Below, one piece after another: positions 1 through 8,431 of a DNA stretch of 57,422 bases. The stretch comes from Pseudomonadales bacterium. GTDB taxonomy: Bacteria > Pseudomonadota > Gammaproteobacteria > Pseudomonadales > Pseudohongiellaceae. Made by a program: the position numbers and the translations under genes. The notes below the pieces were generated by a model, which saw only the letters and a program-made list of their open reading frames with translations, made no database searches and had not been told where the DNA came from. The number at the start of each line of letters is the position of its first letter. The stretch's first letter is position 1. The stretch spans positions 1 through 57,422 of the forward strand of contig JAJDYJ010000090.1 in the NCBI GenBank assembly GCA_022822865.1, given 5' to 3'.

Positions 1-93
1 TCTTGCGCTCCGGTCGCTACGCTCCCTCCGCGCAAGACCGAAGGGGACATTTCAACTTTGGAGAAAAGGGGACATTTCTACTTTGGTTTGACA
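1..93. mobile_element. Terminal end of an insertion-sequence-like element (partial)
   Basis: Two near-identical 21-bp direct repeats lie at 41-61 and 66-86 (consensus AAGGGGACATTTCWACTTTGG), 25 bp apart. Positions 1-8 and 30-37 form an 8-bp inverted repeat. Repeated blocks close to a tip that reads TGTCA on the minus strand, around 89-93, resemble the multiple terminal repeats of IS21-type elements; the family assignment is inference. The element interrupts the receptor gene to its right. No transposase is visible because the element continues beyond the window. Confidence 0.55.
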
Positions 94-2950
94 CTGCGAG
101 GTCGAAGTCCGGGCCGGCCACGACGTTCGGGTCGTTCGCTCCGGGCACGTAGAGCAGGTGGCGGCCGTAGAAACCGTCGCCTTCCAGATCGGCGGAACTC
201 ATGACGTGACTTTGTGGATGTCCCTTCTTGCTGTAGAACAGGGCGGTAATCCGGGTCTCGTGACCGGCGATGAAGTCGCGGCCGTAACTCAGCCGCGCCG
301 TGAAACGATGGGGCGAAACGTAGTTGGAAGTGCCCGGCATCGGCTCGACCAGATCGACCAGGGCCAGGTTATCGAAATTGGACCCTGCCACCGAGGATGT
401 CATCGGGCTCACGTCTTCGGCGTCGGTCCAGGCGTAGCCCAGGGTCCAGTCCAGCCCCCAGTCATAGCGCTGGCGCGCGACCAGCGACAGGCTGTGCGCC
501 TCCGGTTTCTGTCCGGAGTTGGTCAGCATGAAATTCTCCGCGCCGTTGACGAAGTCGTAGATCGGCTGGCCCGCCGCCGTGGTTCCCACTCGCTGCTGGG
601 ATATGTCCAGGTAGTAGGCGGGATTTTGCTGCCGCGAGAAGATGTAGTCGGCGTCGACGCCGATGCCGTTGGCAAAGTAATACGTCCCGCCAAGGGCCAG
701 TTTCCATTCCGCGGGTTGCTCGTAATCCGGATCGATCAGCACGAGGCGGCTGTCGTTGGCGTTGGCTTCCGTAGTGGCCAGAATCTGGTCGACGAGAGCA
801 GCGGGAACGTCATATCCGGGACGGCCGCCGCCCGCTAGCGGCACATCGCCGAAGATCGACCCGGCGCCGCTGAAATTGCGCCATTGCAGTTGCACGTTGG
901 TGATGCCGTCGTTGCTCCAGGCGTTGGATAGCCACACGTTCGGGTTGCCGCCGGAATAGAGTCCCAGACCGCCGCGCAGCGTCAGCTCGTCGAGCGCTTC
1001 CCAGGTAAAGCCGAGGCGCGGCATCAGCAGGTCGAGACCGTCGACGTTGCCATCGTTGCGCAAGCCATTGTTGGCGCTGGTGAAAGTCTGGTTGAAACGC
1101 GGCCGGTCGTCGCTGGTGAACCACTCGTAACGCAGCCCGGCGGTGAAGGTCAGAGCGTAGTCGGGCAGATACCATTCGTCCTGGAAATACAGCGTATTCA
1201 ACACGTTGCCGAAACTGGCCGCGGCATCCGCCGCATCGTTGGTGCCGCCGCCGCTGCCATAGTAGACGCGGCTGGGGCGGCCGAGTTCGAATCGGTCGAT
1301 ACCCGACAGGGCGCAAGCCGGGGCGTCGAAACGGCCCTGGGCGGTCAGGGCGCCGCAATGCGCCGGATTGCCGGCGGAATCGTCGAAGAAATCGTATTCG
1401 CCGCCGCGGGAATGTTGCACGAACAGGTTGAAGACCGAGAGGTCGTCACGTTCGTAGCCGAAGGTCAGCAGGTGCTCGCCTGCGAGATATTTGCCGCTGA
1501 ACTTCCAGAACGAGGATTCCCAGTTGAGCCGGTTCGCCTGGCGCGAGTCGTCGGCGCCGAGGTAAACGGTGTTTCTGTCTATGTTGATTTGAAAGTCGGC
1601 GAAATCCGCCGGGCCGGTCGTGACCTGGGTATCGACCATGGTGTTGGTGTTGACGAAGATCTCGGTGGAGAAGGCATCGGTCCATTGGGAAAACAGCTTG
1701 ACGATGACCGTTTCAAGTTCCGCGCCCTTTTGATAGAAATGGTTGGAGAATTCAAACTCGTTGTTGTCCCCGTCCGAAGCCCGGTCCTGGATGCCGTCGT
1801 AGAAATTGTAGATGCCGGCCAGGCTGTGGGCGTCGTTGATGTTCCAGTCGAACCGGACCATGTACTTCCGCTCGGTCTGGGCGCCGTCGGCAGGCTGGCC
1901 GCCGGGGTCGTAATCGTAGAGATCGATGGCGGTTTGGCGGATGCGGCCATAGTCGGCTTCGCTCAGCCAGGGACGTTCGACGCCGTTACCCGAGCCCGCA
2001 TAGCCCGTGGAAAGGAAGCGGGGTTCCTCGGTTTCCTCGTAGGCGGCGAAGAAGAACAGGCGGTCTTCGACGATCGGCCCGCCGATGCTGAAGCCGTATT
2101 TTTCCTCTTCGTAGTCGGTAGTGGAAAATTCGCTGGTTCTGCCGTTCTCGGTCAGCGAATCGCCGCGCCATCGATCGCCGGTCAGTTCATAGAATCCGGT
2201 TCCGGACCACTCGTTCGTGCCGGACTTGGTGACGGCATTGATATTGCAGGCGGTGAAGCCGCCGTAATTGACATCGAAAGGCGCGAGTTCGGCCGCGACC
2301 TGGGCGATGGACTCGTAGGGGAAAGGCATGCCGGTGGCGGTGGCGTAGCCGTTCGAATTGAGTCCGAAGCGGTCGTTCTGGGCGACTCCGTCGAGGCTGA
2401 TGCTGTTGTAGCGCGGGTGCTTGCCGATGCAGTTCACCGCTGTGCCGCCATCGAGATTCATGCGCGGGTCGAGGCTGTAGACGTCCTTGATGTCGCGGTC
2501 GTAGGCAATCGACGTTTCCAGTTCGAATCCGCCGAAGGTCGCCGAAGGGCCCGGCGCCACATCGGCCAGCGCTTCGCTCCGGCCGATGACGAGAATTTCC
2601 TCGGCCGGGCCGGATGCGCCGAGGTCGATCGAAAGGTTGTAAACCTCGCCGAGCGAAATGGTTTCAATGGTGACGCTGCGATCGTCGTCCACGGTGACGC
2701 GATACGGTCCGCCGACGGGAAGATTGGAAGCATAGAAGGCGCCGTTGGAATTGGACTCGAGTACGCGGGTGGCGCCGGTACGCTGGTCAACCACCTCCAC
2801 GGAGGCGTCGGCGACTGGCAAGCCGCCGGCATCGAACACGGTGCCGCGAATGGCGGAGGTCGTGTCCTGGGCCGATACCTGGGCAGAGATGCCAACGGCG
2901 AGAAAAGCGGTGAAAAGGGCGGAGCGTTTCGCCCCGGATACTGAAATCAT
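17..2950 (-). CDS. TonB-dependent receptor (Oar-like), 3' end disrupted
   Basis: This encodes a 977-residue outer-membrane receptor. It has a signal peptide (residues 1-27, ending VSAQ), then an N-terminal carboxypeptidase-regulatory-like beta-sandwich (about 30-110), a plug domain and a long beta-barrel. The architecture matches Oar/OmpA-type TonB-dependent transporters, which import large ligands across the outer membrane using TonB energy. The last 25 or so residues, after ...GPDFDLA, do not look like receptor sequence. They are translated from the repeat-bearing element at 1-93, and the normal C-terminal strand with its final aromatic residue is missing. The gene is therefore probably a truncated pseudogene, although the rest of the frame is intact. 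It is divergent from the adjacent MFS gene, which suggests a shared regulatory interval of about 75 bp. Confidence 0.85.
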   Translation of the reverse strand: MISVSGAKRSALFTAFLAVGISAQVSAQDTTSAIRGTVFDAGGLPVADASVEVVDQRTGATRVLESNSNGAFYASNLPVGGPYRVTVDDDRSVTIETISLGEVYNLSIDLGASGPAEEILVIGRSEALADVAPGPSATFGGFELETSIAYDRDIKDVYSLDPRMNLDGGTAVNCIGKHPRYNSISLDGVAQNDRFGLNSNGYATATGMPFPYESIAQVAAELAPFDVNYGGFTACNINAVTKSGTNEWSGTGFYELTGDRWRGDSLTENGRTSEFSTTDYEEEKYGFSIGGPIVEDRLFFFAAYEETEEPRFLSTGYAGSGNGVERPWLSEADYGRIRQTAIDLYDYDPGGQPADGAQTERKYMVRFDWNINDAHSLAGIYNFYDGIQDRASDGDNNEFEFSNHFYQKGAELETVIVKLFSQWTDAFSTEIFVNTNTMVDTQVTTGPADFADFQINIDRNTVYLGADDSRQANRLNWESSFWKFSGKYLAGEHLLTFGYERDDLSVFNLFVQHSRGGEYDFFDDSAGNPAHCGALTAQGRFDAPACALSGIDRFELGRPSRVYYGSGGGTNDAADAAASFGNVLNTLYFQDEWYLPDYALTFTAGLRYEWFTSDDRPRFNQTFTSANNGLRNDGNVDGLDLLMPRLGFTWEALDELTLRGGLGLYSGGNPNVWLSNAWSNDGITNVQLQWRNFSGAGSIFGDVPLAGGGRPGYDVPAALVDQILATTEANANDSRLVLIDPDYEQPAEWKLALGGTYYFANGIGVDADYIFSRQQNPAYYLDISQQRVGTTAAGQPIYDFVNGAENFMLTNSGQKPEAHSLSLVARQRYDWGLDWTLGYAWTDAEDVSPMTSSVAGSNFDNLALVDLVEPMPGTSNYVSPHRFTARLSYGRDFIAGHETRITALFYSKKGHPQSHVMSSADLEGDGFYGRHLLYVPGANDPNVVAGPDFDLAVSNQSRNVPFSPKLKCPLRSCAEGA

Positions 2951-3025
2951 GGTCGACTCCCGGGTTGCAGTTAATCCGTCAAGTGATGGCGCTTTCGGCG
3001 CGTTTGGGAGTGTGCCAGCAATTCA

Positions 3026-4423
3026 TTGCAAAATGTTGGCAGTACGGTGAATTTTTTATTAAATGCCCCTAAAATCCCTCGGGCTGCGCCCAGGTCGGGG
3101 AGTAAATTGCCCAGCGACACAATCAATATCGACGAATTGCTGGATTCGAATCCCATCGGCGCGCTGCAATGGCGTGTGGTCGTACTCTGTTTCGTTCTGG
3201 CTGTCGTCGATGGTTTCGACGCCCAGATCATCGCTTACGTCGCGCCGCTGATAGCCGACCAGTTCGCGCTTTCGCCGGAGGCGATGGGGTGGCTTTACTC
3301 CACTGCGTTGATCGGGTTGATGGCCGGAGCGCTCACCGGCAGCCCTGTCGCCGACAGGATCGGGCGCAAGCCGGTGATTGTCCTTTCGGCGGCAGTGATG
3401 GGGGTTTTCGCCCTGTTGACCGCAACCGCGGGCAGCGCGTTCGAGTTGTTCCTGTATCGCTTCCTCACCGGCCTTGGACTGGGCGGAGTGATGCCCACAA
3501 TCAACATCCTGACCGCGGAATTCGCGCCGGCGCGGCGGCGGGCCCTGTTGATGACGACGATGTTCGTCGGCTTTCCCATCGGCATTACGGCAGGCGGGGT
3601 CGCCGCAGCCGCACTCATAAACCTTTTTGGCTGGGAGTCCGTATTCGTGCTGGGCGGCGTCATTCCGCTCGTGATGGTGCCGCTCCTGATCGCCAGACTG
3701 CCGGAATCGCCCCGCTTCCTGGCGCTCCAGGCAAATCGCGGCGCGGCTTTGGCCCGGATCGTCAACCGCATCGCGCCGCGAGCAGGAGCGACAGCCGAGA
3801 GCCGATTTCTGACCGTGACGCCGGAACAGGGCAGCGTCGGGGTCCGCGCACTGTTCTCGGAGGGGCGCACCCGCACCACGCTCCTGCTCTGGGTGATTTT
3901 TTTCGCCAATCTGCTGACCATGTTCGCAATCGGCGGATGGATGCCTACCGTACTCAACGAGGCCGGCTACCCGCTGGATCGCGCAATTCTCGTTTCGGTG
4001 ATGTCCGCAATGGGCGGGGTCATCGGCGGCCTGTTGATTGCATTATTGATCGACCGTGCCGGTGCGGTCCGGGCGCTGACGGCGGGATTTCTGGCCGCCA
4101 GCGTGCTCGTCGTCTTGATCGGCCAGGTGACGCACTCGGTGGCGTTGGTCTTGATCGTGCTGTTCCTGTCGGGTCTGGCCGGTATGGGATGCCAGTTTGG
4201 GATCAATGCGCTGGCGAGCAACAGCTACGAAACCGGCGCCCGCGCCACCGGACTGGGATGGGCCCTGGCGGTCGGCCGGATTGGCGCGATAATTGGCCCG
4301 ATAGTGGTAGGAACGGCGATCGGGATGGCCCTGCCGGTGTCGCAACTCTTCCTTCTCGGCGCAATTCCCATGCTGGTCGCCGCCGCGGCGGTGTTCCTGC
4401 TCGGCCGCCTGAAGGTTTCCTGA
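3026..4423 (+). CDS. MFS transporter, aromatic acid:H+ symporter type
   Basis: This encodes a roughly 460-residue inner-membrane transporter with about twelve hydrophobic segments. The N-terminal segment VVDGFDAQIIAYVAPLIADQF and the loop between helices 2 and 3 (GSPVADRIGRKPV) match the AAHS branch of the major facilitator superfamily, which imports benzoate-type acids with protons. The longest frame starts at TTG 3026; GTG 3047 is an alternative, and neither has a strong ribosome binding site. Recognisable sequence begins near IDELLDSNPIGALQW. It sits between two TonB-dependent receptors and next to an aromatic-type catabolic cluster, so it probably carries that cluster's substrate across the inner membrane. 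The substrate itself is not predictable. Confidence 0.85.
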   Translation: MQNVGSTVNFLLNAPKIPRAAPRSGSKLPSDTINIDELLDSNPIGALQWRVVVLCFVLAVVDGFDAQIIAYVAPLIADQFALSPEAMGWLYSTALIGLMAGALTGSPVADRIGRKPVIVLSAAVMGVFALLTATAGSAFELFLYRFLTGLGLGGVMPTINILTAEFAPARRRALLMTTMFVGFPIGITAGGVAAAALINLFGWESVFVLGGVIPLVMVPLLIARLPESPRFLALQANRGAALARIVNRIAPRAGATAESRFLTVTPEQGSVGVRALFSEGRTRTTLLLWVIFFANLLTMFAIGGWMPTVLNEAGYPLDRAILVSVMSAMGGVIGGLLIALLIDRAGAVRALTAGFLAASVLVVLIGQVTHSVALVLIVLFLSGLAGMGCQFGINALASNSYETGARATGLGWALAVGRIGAIIGPIVVGTAIGMALPVSQLFLLGAIPMLVAAAAVFLLGRLKVS

Positions 4424-4479
4424 CCCGTCGCCTTGGCCAGGCAGCCCCGAATACCGGGACGGAAGGATGCGGCCGTGGC

Positions 4480-6897
4480 TCAGAAGCGGTACTGCAGTTG
4501 AACTTCGTAACTTCGCGGAGGATCCAGGAAGTAAAAGTAGCTTCCGGCAAAGCCGACGTTGCCCAGCGGAATATCATCTGGCGAATTCGCGACGATTTCA
4601 TTCGTCAGGTTCTTGCCGAGCAGTGAGATTCTCCACTGATCGTCGTTGCCCATCAGGGCAATTCGCGCGTTGATTCTGGAGAAGCTCCCCTGCTCGAGCA
4701 TCGGGTCGTTATCGCCGGTGGTCAAGTAAGAATCCTTGAACATGAGATCGAGCCCGATCTCCAAATCCAGATTACTGGCAACTGAAGTGCGGTAGTTGGC
4801 GGCCAGATTGCCGGAGAAGTCGGGGGCGAACTGCGTGCTTTGGCCGCTGAGGTCGGCGACACAGGGTCCCTCTCCCGTCCATGCCGCGGTCGCGCCCGCA
4901 TGGCAGGCCGCGCCGGCAAAGGAATCGTACTCGGAATTCAGCGCCGCCACCGCGAAGGCAACGGAAAAGGCCTCGGTGAGTTGGGCCTGCCCGTCCAGTT
5001 CGATGCCCTGGCTCGTGGCCTCTCCCGCATTGCCCACTGCAAATCCTGCAGCACCGTCGAACACGCTGACCTGGAGGTTTTCGAATTGCGTCCGAAAGGC
5101 AGCGACATTGATTATGGCGCGCCCATCCCAGACATCGAGTTTGGCGCCGAGTTCGAAACCTCTGGCCTGTTCATCCTCGAATTCCTCGGATGCCGGATTA
5201 CCCACGAGGTTGGCTTCGTCAAAGCCTCCCGCCTTGTAACCCGCGCCCCATTTGGCATAAATCATGGAGTCGTCGTTGACGTCGTACTGAACGATCAGGT
5301 CGCCGGTTACATGGTCTTCAGATCTGACATTGTCATAGCCGGAAGCCACGGTGCAAGTCTGCGCCATTACCGGCACGATAGTCGTGCTGCATGTTTCGAA
5401 GCCGTTGCCGTCAAAAGTATGCTGTTTGAAGAATCTGAGGAACTGATCGTAAACGGCGGAATGCGGCAGACTCGGCGCGATATCGCTATAAGGCGTATAG
5501 GCGGTCGCTGAGTAGGCGCCGCCGGCCACGGTTTTTACAAGGGTCTTTTCGTCTTCGGAGTAGCGCAAACCGAGTTGCAGGCGCAGATTGTCCTGAGCGT
5601 TCCACGTGAACTGCGTGAACGCGGATACGGTTTCCGTGTTCTGATTGTATTTCCGATCCAGAGTGATATCGCCAAGACCTTGCTGAACAAACGGCCTGAG
5701 TGGATGGTTGGCGAACAAGGGAGCAATACCCGTAAGGTATATTTCCAGATCGCCGGTGCGTCTGAGTTCTTCATCCTGAAAGAACACGCCGGCCAGATAT
5801 TCAAGCGTTTCGCCCGTTGGGGAGAACAGAATGAATTCCTGGGTGAACTGCTTGTGGTCCTCACTCCTTTGCTGGCCGATCAGGTCGATCGGCGCGAAGT
5901 CGAGGTCCAGAGAGTTATCGACATAGGCGTCGATGTGGCCGGTAATCGATCTCAGCGTGAAATCGCCGATGTCGGCGGTCGCCGTAAGACTGATCAGGTC
6001 CCACTCCGAATCGTCGAATTGCGCGGGCCGGCCCGGCAACGAACCGTCCTGGTACTTGTCGTAGTCGATGCCTGGAGTGAAATCGGGGTCGCCGAAACTC
6101 TGGTAGATAAAGCTGGCCGTCGGCGTCGCAACGCCGACCTTGTTCTGGCGTCCGACCGTGTCCTGGGCGCCGTTTTCCCACTTCAGCAGGAAATTCAGGT
6201 TCTCGGTCGCATCCCAATCAAGTGTCAGGCGAGCCAGCGTTTCCTCTTCCTGACGTTCGTCCTGGTCGAGCGTCAGATTCCTCATGTAGCCGTCCGTCTC
6301 ATCGCGGCGCAATGCCAGTCGCGCCCGGAAGTTGTCGCTCAGCGGCCCTGAAACGACTACCGCCGTCCCCCGGCCGCCGAATTCCGGTTCGAACGTGCCC
6401 ATTATCGAAGCCTCGAACTCATCGGTGGGATTGGCGCTGGTGACGTTGAGGGCGCCGGAGACCGTATTTTTGCCGAACAGCGTGTTTTGGGGGCCTTTCA
6501 GCACCTCGACTCGTTCCAGGTCAAGCAGCGCGGCCCGCGAGGCCTGGCCGCGACCGCGGTAAATTCCGTCGACAAAGGTGCCGACCGACTGTTCGAAACC
6601 GGAGTTTCCATAGGTGCCGATCCCCCGGATGAAGAGCTTCTCGGAGCCGGAAGTTTCCGTGATATCGACGTTCGGCAGAAACTGGACAATGTCTTCCAGG
6701 GAAAAGGCGCCCTGCTCGTTGACCTTGTCGCCGGTCATGACCGAAACAGCCACCGGCACATCCTGGAGGCTTTCCTCCCGCTTTGTTGCCGTTACGATAA
6801 TTTCCTCGATCGCGAGTTCCTGGCTGTGCGCGGCGGGGGCCAGCGCGAAGGCGGACAAACTCGCAACCAGAACAGACTTGCAGTTATTCCTGACCAT
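4480..6897 (-). CDS. TonB-dependent receptor
   Basis: This is a full-length receptor of about 805 residues. The start at 6897 is preferred because it gives a normal signal peptide (MVRNNCKSVLVASLSAFALAP, cleaved near AHSQ). An upstream ATG at 6930 would add eleven residues. A plug domain follows, beginning around IEEIIVTATKREESLQDVPVAV, and then a barrel of some twenty strands ending in the canonical VQLQYRF with terminal phenylalanine. The plug and barrel resemble the sphingomonad/marine class used for siderophores and for organic substrates. It ends against the convergent MFS gene. Its leader holds two strong dyads (see 6928-6981). Ligand unknown; the neighbourhood favours the aromatic substrate of the adjacent cluster. 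Confidence 0.9.
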   Translation of the reverse strand: MVRNNCKSVLVASLSAFALAPAAHSQELAIEEIIVTATKREESLQDVPVAVSVMTGDKVNEQGAFSLEDIVQFLPNVDITETSGSEKLFIRGIGTYGNSGFEQSVGTFVDGIYRGRGQASRAALLDLERVEVLKGPQNTLFGKNTVSGALNVTSANPTDEFEASIMGTFEPEFGGRGTAVVVSGPLSDNFRARLALRRDETDGYMRNLTLDQDERQEEETLARLTLDWDATENLNFLLKWENGAQDTVGRQNKVGVATPTASFIYQSFGDPDFTPGIDYDKYQDGSLPGRPAQFDDSEWDLISLTATADIGDFTLRSITGHIDAYVDNSLDLDFAPIDLIGQQRSEDHKQFTQEFILFSPTGETLEYLAGVFFQDEELRRTGDLEIYLTGIAPLFANHPLRPFVQQGLGDITLDRKYNQNTETVSAFTQFTWNAQDNLRLQLGLRYSEDEKTLVKTVAGGAYSATAYTPYSDIAPSLPHSAVYDQFLRFFKQHTFDGNGFETCSTTIVPVMAQTCTVASGYDNVRSEDHVTGDLIVQYDVNDDSMIYAKWGAGYKAGGFDEANLVGNPASEEFEDEQARGFELGAKLDVWDGRAIINVAAFRTQFENLQVSVFDGAAGFAVGNAGEATSQGIELDGQAQLTEAFSVAFAVAALNSEYDSFAGAACHAGATAAWTGEGPCVADLSGQSTQFAPDFSGNLAANYRTSVASNLDLEIGLDLMFKDSYLTTGDNDPMLEQGSFSRINARIALMGNDDQWRISLLGKNLTNEIVANSPDDIPLGNVGFAGSYFYFLDPPRSYEVQLQYRF

Positions 6898-6927
6898 GGG
6901 CTGTTCATCATTTGTCTGGATGAAGAG

Positions 6928-6981
6928 CAAATTCTAATTTGTGGGAAGAGAATTATGGCGATGATCGCCATGAATTCTCTT
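6928..6981. promoter_or_regulatory. Two dyad-symmetric elements upstream of the TonB receptor
   Basis: Positions 6928-6941 form a palindrome (CAAATT, 2-bp centre, AATTTG). Positions 6946-6960 and 6966-6981 form a 15-bp inverted repeat (AAGAGAATT plus ATGGCG) around a 5-nt centre with one bulged base. They lie 31-84 bp upstream of the receptor start at 6897. No run of T follows on either strand, so operator or leader-structure roles fit better than an intrinsic terminator. Confidence 0.5.
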
Positions 6982-7030
6982 GATAGCCTTTATTAATGAA
7001 AAGGAGCGCGTATTCGAAACCGGTGGGCCG

Positions 7031-8431
7031 TTACGCGTCGTCCCGCGGCAACAACTCGTCCGGGGTGAACTCATTGCCGTGTTTCACAACGCGTTCTATC
7101 GCTTGCAGGTTGGCGATATCTTCGATCGGATCGGCCGAAAGAATCAGGAAATCGGCGAATTTTCCGGCTTCCACACTGCCGTATTGATCTTCCTTGCCCG
7201 CCACCATTGCGGAGTTCAAAGTAGCCGCCTGAATCAGATATGCGGCCGGAATGCCGGCCTGATCGAGCGCGCGCAGTTCGACGTGCATGGACGAACCCGC
7301 GGCGAGCCCGATCATCCCGGAGTCTGTCGCCGCCGCCAGCGTTACCCCCGCATCGTACAGGGCTTTCGCGTTCGCGGCCGCCATTTCCCCCTCTTCCCGA
7401 TAACGGGTCGATTGATCGTCTATCGGCGGCAGGGGCTCATACCAGGATTCCACGACGCCCGGCACCGAACAGTTTTCCTCGATGGGGAGCAGGTCGATGT
7501 CTTTAGTGAAGAGTTCGATGAAGGTGCGTTTTCGCAGACCGAGCGTCGGCACGACGATAACTCCCCGGTCCCTCGCGAGTTCGATAAAGGCTTCGTCCAC
7601 CGGAGCATCGGCGGGAATGTGCTGCAGGCTGGCGACCCCCAGTTCCATCATGCCGCGGGCGTACTCCAGCGCATGAGCGTGGGTCGTCACCATAAAGCCG
7701 CGTTTTGCCGCTTCCTCGATGATGGACCCTTCCAGTTCGCGCCAGTCCCACCACCACAGGCCCAGACGCAGCAGGAAGCTGCCGCGGTCATCGACTGCCG
7801 TCTTGATGAGGTCCGCTCCCAGGGCAGCCGCTTCCTCGACGTAAGCGATGCCCTCGTCAACGGAGAGCATCGGCTTTACGGTCAATTCCCCGTCCCAGGG
7901 CGGGATCATACGCTCGGCGACGGATCTCGGCGCGTGCGTGATGACCCCGTGTGCGATGAACACAGTCGGCGCATCGTCCATGCGGCGGGCGATATCGCGG
8001 GCGTTGTATTCAAGGCTCGGCCCACCCATGGAAAGTACGCTGGTCACTCCCGAACACATGAAGGAGCGCAGCGTGTCCGGGATGTGCGCCTTGATCCAAT
8101 CGATTTCTTCTTCGTAGGGCACCTTGTCGGTCAGATCGAAAAAGGCGGGACGGGTATACATGCGGCCCGAGGTCATGAAATGGATGTGCGAATCGATGAG
8201 TCCCGGGACGATCCATTTTTCCTGTACGTCAACGACTCGCGCCCCTTCGGGAATTTCTACCTCCGGCCCCACGGCCAGAATCCTGTCGTTTTCGACGAGC
8301 ACTGTCGCGTTTTCCATAGCGGCTTGCCCGGTTCCGTCGATCAGCGTCGCGCCGACGTAGGCCGTTTCCTGGGCAAGGGCGGCGTCGCAGCAAAGCGACA
8401 GCAGCGTGGCGTATGCGGACATGCGGATCAT
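7031..8431 (-). CDS. Exported amidohydrolase-superfamily metal-dependent hydrolase
   Basis: This encodes a 466-residue enzyme with a short signal peptide (residues 1-20, ALA-Q), so it should act in the periplasm. The metal-site residues of the amidohydrolase fold are all present: His82-x-His84 (DSHIHF), Lys210 (LIKTAVDD), His251/253 (THAHALE), His271 (LQHIPAD) and Asp370 (ATDSGM). It most resembles the imidazolonepropionase/prolidase-like group that cleaves amide or lactam bonds. The start overlaps the stop of the upstream ligase gene by 4 bp (ATGA), indicating translational coupling. In context it may remove an amide-linked group before import. Actual substrate unknown. Confidence 0.85.
   Translation of the reverse strand: MIRMSAYATLLSLCCDAALAQETAYVGATLIDGTGQAAMENATVLVENDRILAVGPEVEIPEGARVVDVQEKWIVPGLIDSHIHFMTSGRMYTRPAFFDLTDKVPYEEEIDWIKAHIPDTLRSFMCSGVTSVLSMGGPSLEYNARDIARRMDDAPTVFIAHGVITHAPRSVAERMIPPWDGELTVKPMLSVDEGIAYVEEAAALGADLIKTAVDDRGSFLLRLGLWWWDWRELEGSIIEEAAKRGFMVTTHAHALEYARGMMELGVASLQHIPADAPVDEAFIELARDRGVIVVPTLGLRKRTFIELFTKDIDLLPIEENCSVPGVVESWYEPLPPIDDQSTRYREEGEMAAANAKALYDAGVTLAAATDSGMIGLAAGSSMHVELRALDQAGIPAAYLIQAATLNSAMVAGKEDQYGSVEAGKFADFLILSADPIEDIANLQAIERVVKHGNEFTPDELLPRDDA

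Noticed and set aside
1358..2944. 528-codon plus-strand frame opposite the first TonB receptor
   Set aside because: It is an antisense shadow with low-complexity Val/Gly/Arg-rich translation; the receptor frame has a signal peptide and recognisable domains.
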